DNA of 36,087 nucleotides from Stenotrophomonas maltophilia (GCA_002387845.1 DGLB01000053.1:28302-64388); one strand, 5' to 3'. Numbered from the stretch's first letter, positions 7,155 through 17,164 are shown. Program-made: numbers and translations. The notes: generated from the sequence alone by a model not told the origin.

Positions 7155-7784
7155 ATGCGCAAGATTCTCGTTCTGGCCGCCGCCCTGCTGGCAGCCGCTC
7201 CGCTCGCCGCTTCGGCCGACGCGCTCAGCTACACCTATGTTGAAGGCGGCTGGACCCAGCTGCAGGTCAGCCAGCCGGGCAGCAACCCGAAGCTGGACGG
7301 CGGCTACATCCGCGGTTCGTTCGCGATTGCCGAGCAGGTCTATGTGTTCGGTGGCTACAGCACCGTGTCCAAGAAGTACCACTACGAAGACATCTACGGC
7401 CCCTACAGCCTGGAAAACACCATCGAGCAGCCGGAGCTCGGCATTGGCTACCACATGCCGATCAGCGATCGCCTGGACTTCACTGCCGACATCGCCTGGA
7501 TGCGCATCAACAATGAAGTGAAGTACAAGGACGACCAGTTCTCCGAGCGTGAAGAATTCCACACCAACGCCGGCCGTGCGGCCTTCGGCGTGCGTGGCAA
7601 GCCCTCCAAGCGCACCGAAGCCTGGCTGAAGGCCGGCTACATCGACGGCAGCGACATGGACGGCGAGTGGATCGGCACCCTGGGTGGCCAGATCAACTTC
7701 ACCAAGACCTGGGGCCTGGTCGGCGAAGCGCAGTACTTCGACGACATCACCCAGTACTCGGTGGGCGTGCGCGCCAGTTTCTGA
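7155..7784 (+). CDS. Ax21-like outer-membrane beta-barrel protein
   Basis: The 209-residue product begins MRKILVLAAALLAAAPLAASA, a clear Sec signal peptide, followed by LSYTYVEGGW and repeated amphipathic strands, ending GVRASF with a terminal Phe. This is a small outer-membrane barrel. The LSYxYVEGG start after the signal resembles the Ax21 family of Xanthomonas and Stenotrophomonas, secreted in vesicles and linked to biofilm and motility in the literature; the specific role here is inferred. ATG 7155 is supported by AAGGA at 7144-7148. The gene lies on the plus strand between ribD and the rib operon leader, diverging from ribE and converging on ribD. A strong intrinsic terminator follows. 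Confidence 0.85.
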   Translation: MRKILVLAAALLAAAPLAASADALSYTYVEGGWTQLQVSQPGSNPKLDGGYIRGSFAIAEQVYVFGGYSTVSKKYHYEDIYGPYSLENTIEQPELGIGYHMPISDRLDFTADIAWMRINNEVKYKDDQFSEREEFHTNAGRAAFGVRGKPSKRTEAWLKAGYIDGSDMDGEWIGTLGGQINFTKTWGLVGEAQYFDDITQYSVGVRASF

Positions 7785-7819
7785 TCGGGCGGCGGGGTCA
7801 CCCCTGCGCTGTGATCGAA

Positions 7820-7846
7820 CGGGCCCCGCAAGGGGCCCGTTTTTTT
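7820..7846 (+). terminator. Intrinsic terminator of the Ax21-like gene
   Basis: An 8-bp GC stem (CGGGCCCC with GGGGCCCG) with loop GCAA is followed by seven T residues on the plus strand. It ends the Ax21-like transcript 36 bases after its stop codon. The minus strand has no U-run after the stem, so it is not obviously a terminator for ribD. Confidence 0.93.
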
Positions 7847-7872
7847 GTGGCCGATAGCACAGCGGAGCGTGG

Positions 7873-8955
7873 TTACGACGGCCGCAGCAGCAGGCGCAGG
7901 TCATCACCGACCTGGCGTTGCTCGACCAGGCGCAGGCGTCGCTGCTGATCCATCGCATGGATGCCCAGCCCATCCAGCAGCGGGCGGCCCTGTTCGCCCA
8001 ACAGCGTGGGGGCTTGATATAGCAGCAGCTCGTCGACCAGACCGGCGCGCAGCAAGGCACCGGACAGTGTCGCGCCGGCCTCGGTGTGCACTTCATTGAT
8101 CTCGCACCCGGCCAGCAGCGCCATCACCGCCGGCAGGTCGAAGCGTCCGTCGCTCAACGGCAACGCCTGGAACTGCGCGTCGGAATCGGCAGGCGCGCTC
8201 ACACCCTCGCCATGCACATACAGCGTGGCGGCATCGCCCTCGCGCACGCGACGCTGCGCCAGCGTGCGCAGCTGCGCATCCAGTACCACCCGCAGCGGTG
8301 GCAGCACGTCCACATCCGGCAGACGCACGGTCAACTGCGGGTCGTCGGCCAGCACGGTGCCGGCCCCGGTCAGGATCGCCCCGGCACGCGCGCGCCAGTG
8401 CTGCACGTCCTCACGCGCAGCGGGCCCGGTGATCCACTTGGAGCTGCCATCGGCCATGGCCGTGCGCCCGTCGAGGCTGACGGCCAGCTTGACCCGCAGC
8501 CACGGGCGGCCGCGCTCGATCCGCGACAGGAAGCCGTGATTCAGCTCACGCGCCTGTGCCGCCATCAGACCTTCGGCGACCTCGATGCCGGCGTCGCGCA
8601 GCAGGGTGAAGCCGCCGCCGTCGACCTTGGGGAACGGATCGCGCATGGCGGCCACCACCCGCCCTACTCCGGCCTCGATCAGCGCCAGCGCACAGGGCGG
8701 CGTGCGGCCGTAATGCGCGCAGGGTTCAAGGGTGACATAGGCAGTGGCTCCGCGCGCAGCGTCTCCGGCAGCGCGCAGTGCATGGATCTCCGCATGCGGG
8801 CCACCGGCGCGCTGGTGCCAGCCCTCGCCCACTACCTGTTCGCCGTGGGCGATGACACAGCCCACCATCGGGTTGGGGCGCGTGGTGCAGGCGGCACGCC
8901 CGGCCAGGCGCAGCGCGCGGGCCATGTGCAGGTGGTCGAGTGCGGTAAAGGTCAT
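7873..8955 (-). CDS. ribD: Bifunctional riboflavin deaminase/reductase RibD
   Basis: RibD first deaminates diamino-hydroxy-phosphoribosylaminopyrimidine and then reduces the ribosyl chain with NADPH. The N-terminal deaminase domain (about 1-145) has the zinc site HAE (54-56) with Cys79 and Cys88 in PCAHYGRTPPC, and RPNPMVG (26-32). The C-terminal reductase domain (about 146-360) starts LRVKLAVSLDGRTAM, includes the SKWITG segment and later EVHTEAGATLSGALL. Length is 360 residues, typical. It is downstream of nrdR on the same strand but is separated from ribE by the oppositely oriented Ax21-like gene, so it is not under the visible FMN riboswitch. Confidence 0.95.
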   Translation of the reverse strand: MTFTALDHLHMARALRLAGRAACTTRPNPMVGCVIAHGEQVVGEGWHQRAGGPHAEIHALRAAGDAARGATAYVTLEPCAHYGRTPPCALALIEAGVGRVVAAMRDPFPKVDGGGFTLLRDAGIEVAEGLMAAQARELNHGFLSRIERGRPWLRVKLAVSLDGRTAMADGSSKWITGPAAREDVQHWRARAGAILTGAGTVLADDPQLTVRLPDVDVLPPLRVVLDAQLRTLAQRRVREGDAATLYVHGEGVSAPADSDAQFQALPLSDGRFDLPAVMALLAGCEINEVHTEAGATLSGALLRAGLVDELLLYQAPTLLGEQGRPLLDGLGIHAMDQQRRLRLVEQRQVGDDLRLLLRPS

Positions 8956-8980
8956 GCCCGCGATGGTAATGCAGCGGCCC

Positions 8981-9003
8981 GTAGATCGGGGCTCTGCCCC
9001 GCT
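8981..9003. repeat. SMAG-type GTAG palindrome between nrdR and ribD
   Basis: GTAG (8981-8984) is followed by CGGGGC-TCT-GCCCCG, a 6-bp stem with the same TCT loop as the element at 5018. It occupies the 58-base gap between the nrdR stop and the ribD start. Confidence 0.7.
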
Positions 9004-9013
9004 GCCGCCAGGC

Positions 9014-9535
9014 TCAGCCCTTCTTTTTCTTGGTCAGCGCGATCACATCGCCCAGCAGCTGCAGCTGCTCGGTGCTGGCCGGCAGGTCGCGTTCGAGTTT
9101 CTCGATTTCCTCGCGGAAATCGGCCACGTCCTCGAAGCTGCGGTACACCGAGGCAAAGCGCACGTAGGCCACGTGGTCGAGCTTGCGCAGCTCGTTCATC
9201 ACGAACTCGCCGACCTTGATCGACGGAATTTCGCGCTCGCCGCACATGCGCAACTGGTGCATTACCGCGCGCACGGCCAGCTCGATCTTCTCCTCCGGCA
9301 CCGCACGCTTCTGCAGCGCGCGGTCGAAACCGACCCGCAGCTTGCGGGCATCGAAGGCTTCGCGGCTGCCGTCGCTCTTGACGATGGCCGGCAGCTTCAA
9401 TTCGATGGTTTCCAGGGTGCTGAAGCGCTCGTTGCAGGCCTCGCACTCACGCCGACGCCGGATCGTCGCGCCGTCTTCAGAGACGCGCGAGTCAATCACC
9501 CGGGTATCAGCATGCTGGCAGAACGGACAGTGCAT
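9014..9535 (-). CDS. nrdR: Transcriptional repressor NrdR
   Basis: NrdR is an ATP/dATP-sensing repressor of ribonucleotide reductase genes. The 173-residue product begins MHCPFC with zinc-ribbon cysteines 3, 6, 31 and 34 (CPFC and CEAC), followed by an ATP-cone domain (about 49-139) starting LPAIVKSDGSREAFD. The C-terminus ends in a Lys-rich tail (TKKKKG) somewhat longer than the minimal family protein. It lies between glyA and ribD on the same strand, a widespread arrangement. I see no ribonucleotide reductase gene in the window. Confidence 0.97.
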   Translation of the reverse strand: MHCPFCQHADTRVIDSRVSEDGATIRRRRECEACNERFSTLETIELKLPAIVKSDGSREAFDARKLRVGFDRALQKRAVPEEKIELAVRAVMHQLRMCGEREIPSIKVGEFVMNELRKLDHVAYVRFASVYRSFEDVADFREEIEKLERDLPASTEQLQLLGDVIALTKKKKG

Positions 9536-9646
9536 GAAGCGCCTTGCATCGAAAAATCGTCATGCTGCGGTCACCGCAGCGTCGCAAAGGTACCTGAGAA
9601 GCCCTGTTCACAGCAAATCACGACATGTTCCAACGGGGCCGTGCAG

Positions 9647-9668
9647 GCCGCCGGGCGTACCCGGCGGC
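9647..9668. terminator. Hairpin between glyA and nrdR
   Basis: A perfect 9-bp stem GCCGCCGGG/CCCGGCGGC with a CGTA loop begins 8 bases after the glyA stop. There is no U-run on the minus strand, so it may stabilise the mRNA end or weaken read-through into nrdR rather than fully terminate. Confidence 0.5.
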
Positions 9669-9676
9669 GCTTGGCA

Positions 9677-10930
9677 TTACCCGTAGACCGGGTACTTGCG
9701 GCACTGCGCGCTGACCGCGTCACGCACGCGGGCGATGACGGCCTCGTCAGCCGGAGCGTCCAGCACGTCGGCAATCAGGTTGGCCAGTTCCACGCAGTCC
9801 TGCTCGGTGTAGCCACGGGTGGTCACCGCCGGGGTGCCCAGGCGCAGACCCGAGGTCACGAACGGCGAACGCGGATCGTTGGGCACCGAGTTCTTGTTCA
9901 CGGTGATGTGGGCCTTGCCCAGCGCGGCTTCCGCGTCCTTGCCGGACACGTCCTTGCCGATCATGTCGACCAGCATCAGGTGGTTCTGGGTGCCGCCGGA
10001 GACGATCTTGTAGCCGCGCGCGATCAGCGTGGTGGCCATCGCCTGGGCGTTCTTCACCACCTGGGCCTGGTAGGTCTTGAAGCCCGGTTCCAGCGCTTCC
10101 TTGAAGGCCACGGCCTTGGCGGCGATGACGTGCATCAGCGGACCGCCCTGGATGCCCGGGAACACCACCGACTGCAGTTTCTTCTCGATCTCTTCGCCAG
10201 CCCCCTTGGCGACGATGATGCCGCCGCGCGGGCCGCGCAGGGTCTTGTGCGTGGTCGAGGTGACCACGTGGGCGTGCGGCAGCGGGCTCGGGTAGACGCC
10301 GGCGGCGATCAGACCGGCCACGTGGGCCATGTCCACGAACAAGTAAGCCCCGACCTTGTCGGCAATGGCGCGGAAGCGCGCCCAGTCGATCACCTGGGAA
10401 TAGGCCGAGAAGCCGGCCACGACCATCTTCGGCTTGTGCTCCAGGGCCAGGCGCTCGACCTCGTCGTAATCGATCAGGCCCTGTTCGTTCACGCCGTACT
10501 GCACGGCGTTGAAGATCTTGCCCGAGGCATTCACCTTGGCCCCGTGGGTGAGGTGGCCGCCGTGGGCCAGGCTCATGCCCAGGATGGTGTCGCCCGGCTG
10601 CAGCAGCGCGAAGTAGACGGCCTGGTTGGCCTGCGAACCGCTGTGCGGCTGCACGTTGGCGTAATCGGCGTCGAACAGCTGCTTGAGGCGGTCGATGGCC
10701 AGCTGTTCGGCCACGTCCACGTACTCGCAGCCACCGTAGTAACGCTTGCCCGGGTAGCCCTCGGCGTACTTGTTGGTCAGCTGGCTGCCCTGGGCTTCCA
10801 TCACCGCCGGGCTGGTGTAGTTCTCGCTGGCGATCAGCTCCACATGGTCTTCCTGGCGCTGGACTTCAGCAGCCATGGCCTTGGCCAGTTCGGGATCGTA
10901 GGTTTCGATGCGGACGTCACGCGGGAACAT
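9677..10930 (-). CDS. glyA: Serine hydroxymethyltransferase GlyA
   Basis: GlyA converts serine and tetrahydrofolate into glycine and 5,10-methylene-tetrahydrofolate, the main source of one-carbon units. The 417-residue protein has the PLP lysine at 229 in VVTSTTHKTLRGPRGG, the early ELIASENYTS motif (31-40), NKYAEGYPGKRYYGG (53-67) and the FVDMAHVAGL segment (198-207). Length is the same as typical bacterial enzymes. The start ATG 10930 has GGAG about 7 bases upstream. A 141-base gap with a GC hairpin separates it from nrdR. Confidence 0.98.
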   Translation of the reverse strand: MFPRDVRIETYDPELAKAMAAEVQRQEDHVELIASENYTSPAVMEAQGSQLTNKYAEGYPGKRYYGGCEYVDVAEQLAIDRLKQLFDADYANVQPHSGSQANQAVYFALLQPGDTILGMSLAHGGHLTHGAKVNASGKIFNAVQYGVNEQGLIDYDEVERLALEHKPKMVVAGFSAYSQVIDWARFRAIADKVGAYLFVDMAHVAGLIAAGVYPSPLPHAHVVTSTTHKTLRGPRGGIIVAKGAGEEIEKKLQSVVFPGIQGGPLMHVIAAKAVAFKEALEPGFKTYQAQVVKNAQAMATTLIARGYKIVSGGTQNHLMLVDMIGKDVSGKDAEAALGKAHITVNKNSVPNDPRSPFVTSGLRLGTPAVTTRGYTEQDCVELANLIADVLDAPADEAVIARVRDAVSAQCRKYPVYG

Positions 10931-10978
10931 CGCTTACTCCAGGCAGGGTGAGGGGAACGGCAGCCTTCCATTGTAAGC

Positions 10979-11005
10979 CCGGCAGGCCAGGCTGGCCTGT
11001 GCCGG
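10979..11005. repeat. Imperfect GC palindrome upstream of glyA
   Basis: CCGGC, AGGCCA, loop GGC, TGGCCT, a two-base bulge and GCCGG form an imperfect hairpin. It lies in the 237-base divergent region between glyA and the large autotransporter, within the probable glyA leader. It may be a degenerate REP-like copy. The rest of this intergenic stretch (11006-11160) is comparatively AT-rich and should contain both promoters, but I cannot place convincing -35/-10 pairs. Confidence 0.45.
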
Positions 11006-11167
11006 AGGGCCGGACGGCCCGCTTGTGCAAATTTGGCCAAATAGCTGAATTGGGACGCCGTTCCTTGAATTGTTCAGATTAATCGATCTCGAACCCTAAA
11101 GTCGTTCAGCCTGCGGCCGTTACCGCCAACTCAGGGAATCGTTTCTTCTTCAAACAGGGGTTGGCTT

Positions 11168-14100
11168 GTGAATCATGTGTATCGCGTGGTCTTCAATCAC
11201 GCGCTGAAGTGCGTGCAGGTTGTTTCCGAATTCGCCCGCGGCCGCAGCAGCGCCGCCTCGTCCGCCACCGCGCGCCGCGCGCCGCAGCTGGCCGCGCTCT
11301 CCACCGCCATTGCGCTGGGTTGCTTCGCACCGGGGGCATTTGCCGCCCAGGCCGGCTGGAACGAATGGCTGGGCACGATCGATTTCGACTGGGGCAAGGC
11401 CGGCAACTGGAACCTCGGCGAGCCCACCGCCGCCGACCCGATCAGCCGCGCCGCCTACATCGACAGCGGCCGCATCGCCGTGGTCACCGCGACCGGCGAG
11501 CGCACCAACCACATCCACGTCGGTGACACCGGCCTGGGCACCCTGCGCATCCTTGGCGGCGGTCAGCTGCGGTCGGAGACCATCTTTGTCGGCACCGGCG
11601 ACGTCCCGGGCTCGGCCGGCACTGCTGACGGCCGCGTGGTCATCGACGGCCCCGGCTCCCGTTGGGACGCCACCTACACCATCGGCGTCGGCCACCTGGG
11701 CCGCGGCCAGCTCGATGTCACCAACGGTGGCACTCTCGCCATCGGCTCGAGTTCGTACATAGGTTCGGGCTCCACCGGCCAGGGCGTGCTCAACGTGATC
11801 GGCCCCACCTCGCGCTTCACCACCAACGACATGCTGTACGTGGCCTACGCCGGCCAGGGCCAGCTCACCGGGCAGAGCGGTGCCCAGATCACCAGCTCGG
11901 GGGCCATCGTCGGCGTCGAGGTGGGTAGCGTCGGCACCACCACCCTGACCGGCACGGACAGCACCTGGCAGAACCGGTACGGGATGCAGATCGGCCACCT
12001 GGGCCAGGGCACGGTCACGGTACTGAGCGGCGCACAGGTGCTTCAGCAGGGCGACCTGCAGGTCGCCACCGCATCCCCGTCCTCCTCCGGCACGCTGAAC
12101 GTCTCGGGGACCGGCAGCCGCTTCGTCCACACCGGTGCCACCGCGACCTTCGGCGTCCAGGGTCAGGCCCAGGTGCGTATCGACACTGCCGGCGAGATCA
12201 GCCTGGGAGCCACCACGCTCGGCAATTCCGCCGGCAGCCTCGGCAACGTGGTCGTCGACGGTGCGGGCTCGCGTTGGTACAGCACCTCCCTGAACGCCGG
12301 TGCCGCCGGGCAAGGTGACTTCACCGTCACCAACGGAGCGATTGCAGAGATCGGCGGCAACATCGCGCTCGCGCGCGACGCCGGCAGCAGTGGTCACCTC
12401 ACGGTCGGCCAGGACGCGCACCTCGTGTTCAGCGGCAGCGCCCCGGCCACCATCACGTCCGGTAACGGCCAGGGCGTGCTCGAACTGGCGGGCGGGTGGC
12501 TGGACGCCAGCACCGCCGTGCGGGTGGACAGCAACGTACTGCTCTCGGCGGACGCGTCAATCGACGCGGCCAACGGCGTGCTGCTGCGCGGCACGGTCAG
12601 CGGCAGCGGCCAGCTGCAGAAGTGGGGCCAGGCGGCCCTGAGCTTCGCCAATGTGGATAACAGCGCGTGGACGGGGGGCCTGACCGTGCAGCGAGGCACG
12701 ATCCAGGTCGCCGGCAGCAAGGCATTGGGCAGCGGCGTGACGGAACTGATGGACGGCACCACGCTGCGCCTGTTCGACGGCGTGCTGCTCAACAACGCGG
12801 TGTCCCTGCAGGGCGAGGTCGGCATTGAAGTGGCCGATGGCGAAAGCGCCACCCTGGCCAACGCCAGCGGCTCCTCCAGCGCCGTGGTGGTCAAGCGCGA
12901 CACGGGCACCCTGACCCTGACCGGCGGCACCATCGGCGATTCGACCCGTGTCGAAGCCGGCACGCTGCGCGTGACCGGCAACGCGCTCAACGGCGGCAAC
13001 GTCGAGATCGGCAGCAACGGTACGTTCGAGATCGACACCACCCGCGTATTGAACTACGCCGGACAGTTCAGCGGCGACGGCTTCCTGCGCCTGGGTCGTT
13101 TTTCGATGACCCTGAGCGGCGACAACAGCGGCTTCACCGGCACCACCGTGATCAATGCTGGCCAGCTCAACGTCACCGGCGAACTCGGTGGCGATGTCCA
13201 GGTCACCCGTGGTGGCTGGCTGACCGGCACCGGCACCCTTGGCAACGTGTTCGTCAGTGGCGGCAGCACCGTGTCGCCGGGCAACTTCGGCGCGGCGATC
13301 AGCCGCCTGGACGTCAACGGCGTGCTGAACTTTGACAGCAGCTCGACCTTGCAGGTGGACGTGGCCGCCGACGGAGCCAGCGATTTCGTCGCGGTCGGTG
13401 GCACCGCCCTGCTCGGCCAGGCCAACACCGTGGCCGTGGCGACCGAAGGCGACTGGAAGCCTTCCACCCGCTACCACCTGCTGTCCGCTGCAGGCGGCAT
13501 CACCGGCACCTTTGCCGGCGCAAGCAGCAACCTGGCCTTCCTGACTCCGACCCTCGAGTACGACCCCAACAACGTCTACCTGGTCATGGCCCGCAACGAC
13601 GTGTCGATGCCGGACGTGCAGCTGGCCTTCCCGGACGTGGTGGTCAACACCAACCAGCAGCAGGTCGCTGGCGCGGTGGAGCAGCTGGGCGAAGGCAATG
13701 CGGTGTATGACGCCGTGGTGCGCCTGGAAGTGCCGCAGGTGGTGCCGGCGTTCGACAGCCTGAGCGGCGAAGTGCATGCCGCCCATCGCGGCACCCTGCT
13801 GCAGAACCGCTTCCTGCATGACGGCATCGACCGTCATCTGGACGGCCGCGCGATCAATGCTGAGGTGGCCCCGGGCGTGAACGTGTGGCTGGCCGGCAGC
13901 GGTGGCCAGCTGCGCACCGACGGCACGGCCCAGAACACCGCCACCCGCGTCAGCCAGGACGGCCTGATGGCCGGTGCCGGCTGGCAGGTCGGCGAGGCAC
14001 TGGAGCTGGGCGTCGCCGCGGGTTCGCAGCGCCTGGAGACGCGCCTGCAGGGCCGCTCCGCGCTGGCGAAGACCGATTCCACCGAGTACGGCGTGTACGC

Positions 14101-14704
14101 GCAGTACCGCTGGAACAGCCTCAGCCTGCGCGGCGGCGTGACCCGCGCGGACTACCGCACCGACACCAGCCGTGCGGCACAGGTGGGCACCACCTTCGCC
14201 GAGGATCTGGTCGCGCGCGAAGATGCGACCGGTACCACCGCGTTCGTGCGCGCCGGTTGGACCTTCGGTGGCCCGCGTCTGCAGGTGACGCCGGAGATCG
14301 AGCTGGCCCAGGTACGGCTGGAAAGCGATGGCAGCCAGGAACGCGGCGGTCACAGCGCACTGCGCCTCGGCGCGGCCGACAGTGATTACCGCACCGGCCT
14401 GGCGGCGCTGAAGGCCGATTGGGACATCAGCGGCGGCCAGCGCGATCGTGCGGTGCTGACCGCCCGCGTGGGTTGGCAGTACGCCGACGGCGACCGCCTG
14501 CCGGTGACCGATGCGCGCTTCGTGGAGGGCACGCGTGACTTCAGCATCGCCGGCACCCCGCTGGCCCGCAGCACCGCGCTGGCGCAGCTGGGCCTGGCCA
14601 TCAGCCCGTCGGCCAACAGCCGGGTGTCACTGCAGGTGCAGGGCCGTCGCGGCGGCGACCAGCGTGAGCTGGGCGCGCAGCTGGACTGGTCGGTCGGCTT
14701 CTAA
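11168..14704 (+). CDS. Large autotransporter with extended signal peptide and T5SS/PEP-CTERM-type repeats
   Basis: The 1178-residue protein opens with an extended signal peptide region (MNHVYRVVFNHALKCVQVVS, then EFARG) ahead of a normal Sec core (about 40-59, ending PGAFA). The passenger (about 61-890) is a long beta-helix: the first half repeats units of the form GxGTLxVxxGG...xxIGxxGxGxxxVxGxGSxW, the T5SS/PEP-CTERM-associated repeat type, and the later part has PATR-like motifs such as INAGQLNVTGEL and LTGTGTLG...GGSTVSPG. The C-terminal barrel (about 905-1178) ends LDWSVGF. GTG 11168 is supported by AGGGG about 7 bases upstream. It is likely an adhesin or aggregation factor; no enzymatic motif is seen. 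Cysteines occur only in the signal region. Confidence 0.93.
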   Translation: MNHVYRVVFNHALKCVQVVSEFARGRSSAASSATARRAPQLAALSTAIALGCFAPGAFAAQAGWNEWLGTIDFDWGKAGNWNLGEPTAADPISRAAYIDSGRIAVVTATGERTNHIHVGDTGLGTLRILGGGQLRSETIFVGTGDVPGSAGTADGRVVIDGPGSRWDATYTIGVGHLGRGQLDVTNGGTLAIGSSSYIGSGSTGQGVLNVIGPTSRFTTNDMLYVAYAGQGQLTGQSGAQITSSGAIVGVEVGSVGTTTLTGTDSTWQNRYGMQIGHLGQGTVTVLSGAQVLQQGDLQVATASPSSSGTLNVSGTGSRFVHTGATATFGVQGQAQVRIDTAGEISLGATTLGNSAGSLGNVVVDGAGSRWYSTSLNAGAAGQGDFTVTNGAIAEIGGNIALARDAGSSGHLTVGQDAHLVFSGSAPATITSGNGQGVLELAGGWLDASTAVRVDSNVLLSADASIDAANGVLLRGTVSGSGQLQKWGQAALSFANVDNSAWTGGLTVQRGTIQVAGSKALGSGVTELMDGTTLRLFDGVLLNNAVSLQGEVGIEVADGESATLANASGSSSAVVVKRDTGTLTLTGGTIGDSTRVEAGTLRVTGNALNGGNVEIGSNGTFEIDTTRVLNYAGQFSGDGFLRLGRFSMTLSGDNSGFTGTTVINAGQLNVTGELGGDVQVTRGGWLTGTGTLGNVFVSGGSTVSPGNFGAAISRLDVNGVLNFDSSSTLQVDVAADGASDFVAVGGTALLGQANTVAVATEGDWKPSTRYHLLSAAGGITGTFAGASSNLAFLTPTLEYDPNNVYLVMARNDVSMPDVQLAFPDVVVNTNQQQVAGAVEQLGEGNAVYDAVVRLEVPQVVPAFDSLSGEVHAAHRGTLLQNRFLHDGIDRHLDGRAINAEVAPGVNVWLAGSGGQLRTDGTAQNTATRVSQDGLMAGAGWQVGEALELGVAAGSQRLETRLQGRSALAKTDSTEYGVYAQYRWNSLSLRGGVTRADYRTDTSRAAQVGTTFAEDLVAREDATGTTAFVRAGWTFGGPRLQVTPEIELAQVRLESDGSQERGGHSALRLGAADSDYRTGLAALKADWDISGGQRDRAVLTARVGWQYADGDRLPVTDARFVEGTRDFSIAGTPLARSTALAQLGLAISPSANSRVSLQVQGRRGGDQRELGAQLDWSVGF

Positions 14705-14733
14705 AGCCGGCAGCTGGGGTCACATGTACTAAA

Positions 14734-14764
14734 AAGGGGTGCCGGGCTCTGCCCGGCACCCCTT
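14734..14764. terminator. Long hairpin terminator between convergent autotransporter and rcnB-like genes
   Basis: A 14-bp stem, AAGGGGTGCCGGGC with its complement around TCT, is followed on the minus strand by TTTTT. It is a good intrinsic terminator for the minus-strand gene, which stops 15 bases upstream. The core GCCGGGC-TCT-GCCCGGC is the same as the SMAG-type repeats, so a repeat may have been adopted as a terminator. Confidence 0.85.
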
Positions 14765-14778
14765 CTGCATTTCTGCGG

Positions 14779-15261
14779 TTACCGCCCGTTGATCACGAAG
14801 TCGGCGATGATGCCGGTGGCGATGGCGACCAGCAGCAGGTTGCCGCGGTCGTCGCGGATCCAGTGGTGGCCATACGGCGGACGACGCACCGAGTAACGGT
14901 TGTAATCGTTCACCACGTAGACCGGACCGCCGTAGTAATCGCGGTAACGGTGGCCGCGCTGCCAGCCATAGCTGTAAACCGGGCGCGGCGCCGGGCGGTA
15001 GACCACGCGCGGTGGCGGGGCTGGACGGTAGTAGCGGTGGTCGTGGTAACGGCGGTCGTGACGCGCCTCGCGACGGTCATCGCGCCATTCACGACGATCA
15101 TCACGCCACTCGCGACGGTCGTCGCGGTGTTCGCGGCGGTCATCCCGCCACTCACGGCGGTCGTGGCCGCGACCACGGTGGTCGTCAGCAAAGGCCGGGG
15201 CGACGGTTCCCACTGCCAGCAGCGCGGCAACGGTACCGACCACAATTCGATTCATGCGCAT
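14779..15261 (-). CDS. RcnB-like periplasmic protein with Arg/Asp-rich heptad repeats
   Basis: The 160-residue product has a signal peptide (MRMNRIVVGTVAALLAVG, then TVAPAFA), a highly charged region made of repeated (W/H)RDDRRE heptads, a His/Tyr/Pro-rich middle (RYHDHRYYRPAPPPR) and a conserved C-terminal block, HHWIRDDRGNLLLVAIATG, then IIADFV. The last block is typical of the RcnB family, periplasmic proteins named for nickel/cobalt homeostasis in E. coli. A metal role here is inferred only. ATG 15261 is chosen, with GAGA about 10 bases upstream; ATG 15255 is an alternative. It diverges from ettA, and the shared upstream region carries repeated ACGGTTTCC motifs. Confidence 0.8.
   Translation of the reverse strand: MRMNRIVVGTVAALLAVGTVAPAFADDHRGRGHDRREWRDDRREHRDDRREWRDDRREWRDDRREARHDRRYHDHRYYRPAPPPRVVYRPAPRPVYSYGWQRGHRYRDYYGGPVYVVNDYNRYSVRRPPYGHHWIRDDRGNLLLVAIATGIIADFVINGR
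15062..15175 (-). repeat. About five 21-bp coding repeats in the rcnB-like gene
   Basis: Successive 21-base units encode variants of REWRDDR (W may be H or A). The units differ mostly at synonymous sites, so they are old but still recognisable at DNA level. Confidence 0.75.
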
Positions 15262-15286
15262 GGCGTTTCTCGCTGGGTGGGAAGTG

Positions 15287-15341
15287 ACGGTTTCCATCAT
15301 GCGCACGGCGTCTGAACGGTTTCCGGCTGGAAACGGTTTCC
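15287..15341. promoter_or_regulatory. Three ACGGTTTCC motifs, one within the palindrome GGAAACGGTTTCC
   Basis: ACGGTTTCC occurs at 15287-15295, 15316-15324 and 15333-15341. The third copy forms GGAAAC-G-GTTTCC (15329-15341), an odd-length palindrome, and GTTTCC-GGCT-GGAAAC (15319-15334) overlaps it. The first and third copies share further bases (ACGGTTTCCATC). The cluster lies just upstream of the rcnB-like start, in the region divergent to ettA, and looks like a set of operator sites for an unknown regulator. Confidence 0.5.
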
Positions 15342-15422
15342 ATCTAGCGGCGTTTGACGGCCCATTCAGGCAGCGGCAAGCCCCGCCGGCCGGGCTGTCC
15401 GGCGGCTGTCACCGCTTCCGGC

Positions 15423-15428
15423 TATAAT
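15423..15428 (+). promoter_or_regulatory. Perfect TATAAT -10 box upstream of ettA
   Basis: TATAAT lies 71 bases before the ettA start codon. No good -35 hexamer is visible at the normal distance, so the promoter call rests on the -10 only. Confidence 0.5.
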
Positions 15429-15499
15429 TGGCGACATCCCAATTCCCACTGCGACTGTTCCTCACGGAACGGACGCAGGATTGCGCCCTCGGAGAGCTC

Positions 15500-17164
<1,665 letters not shown>

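Noticed and set aside
8744..10951. A 735-codon open frame on the plus strand opposite ribD, nrdR and glyA
   Set aside because: It is complementary to three conserved genes with clear motifs. The translated sequence looks like a GC-codon shadow with no recognisable fold.
15062..15175. CRISPR-like array because of regular 21-base repeats
   Set aside because: Repeats are contiguous, in frame and code for protein heptads; there are no spacers and no cas genes.
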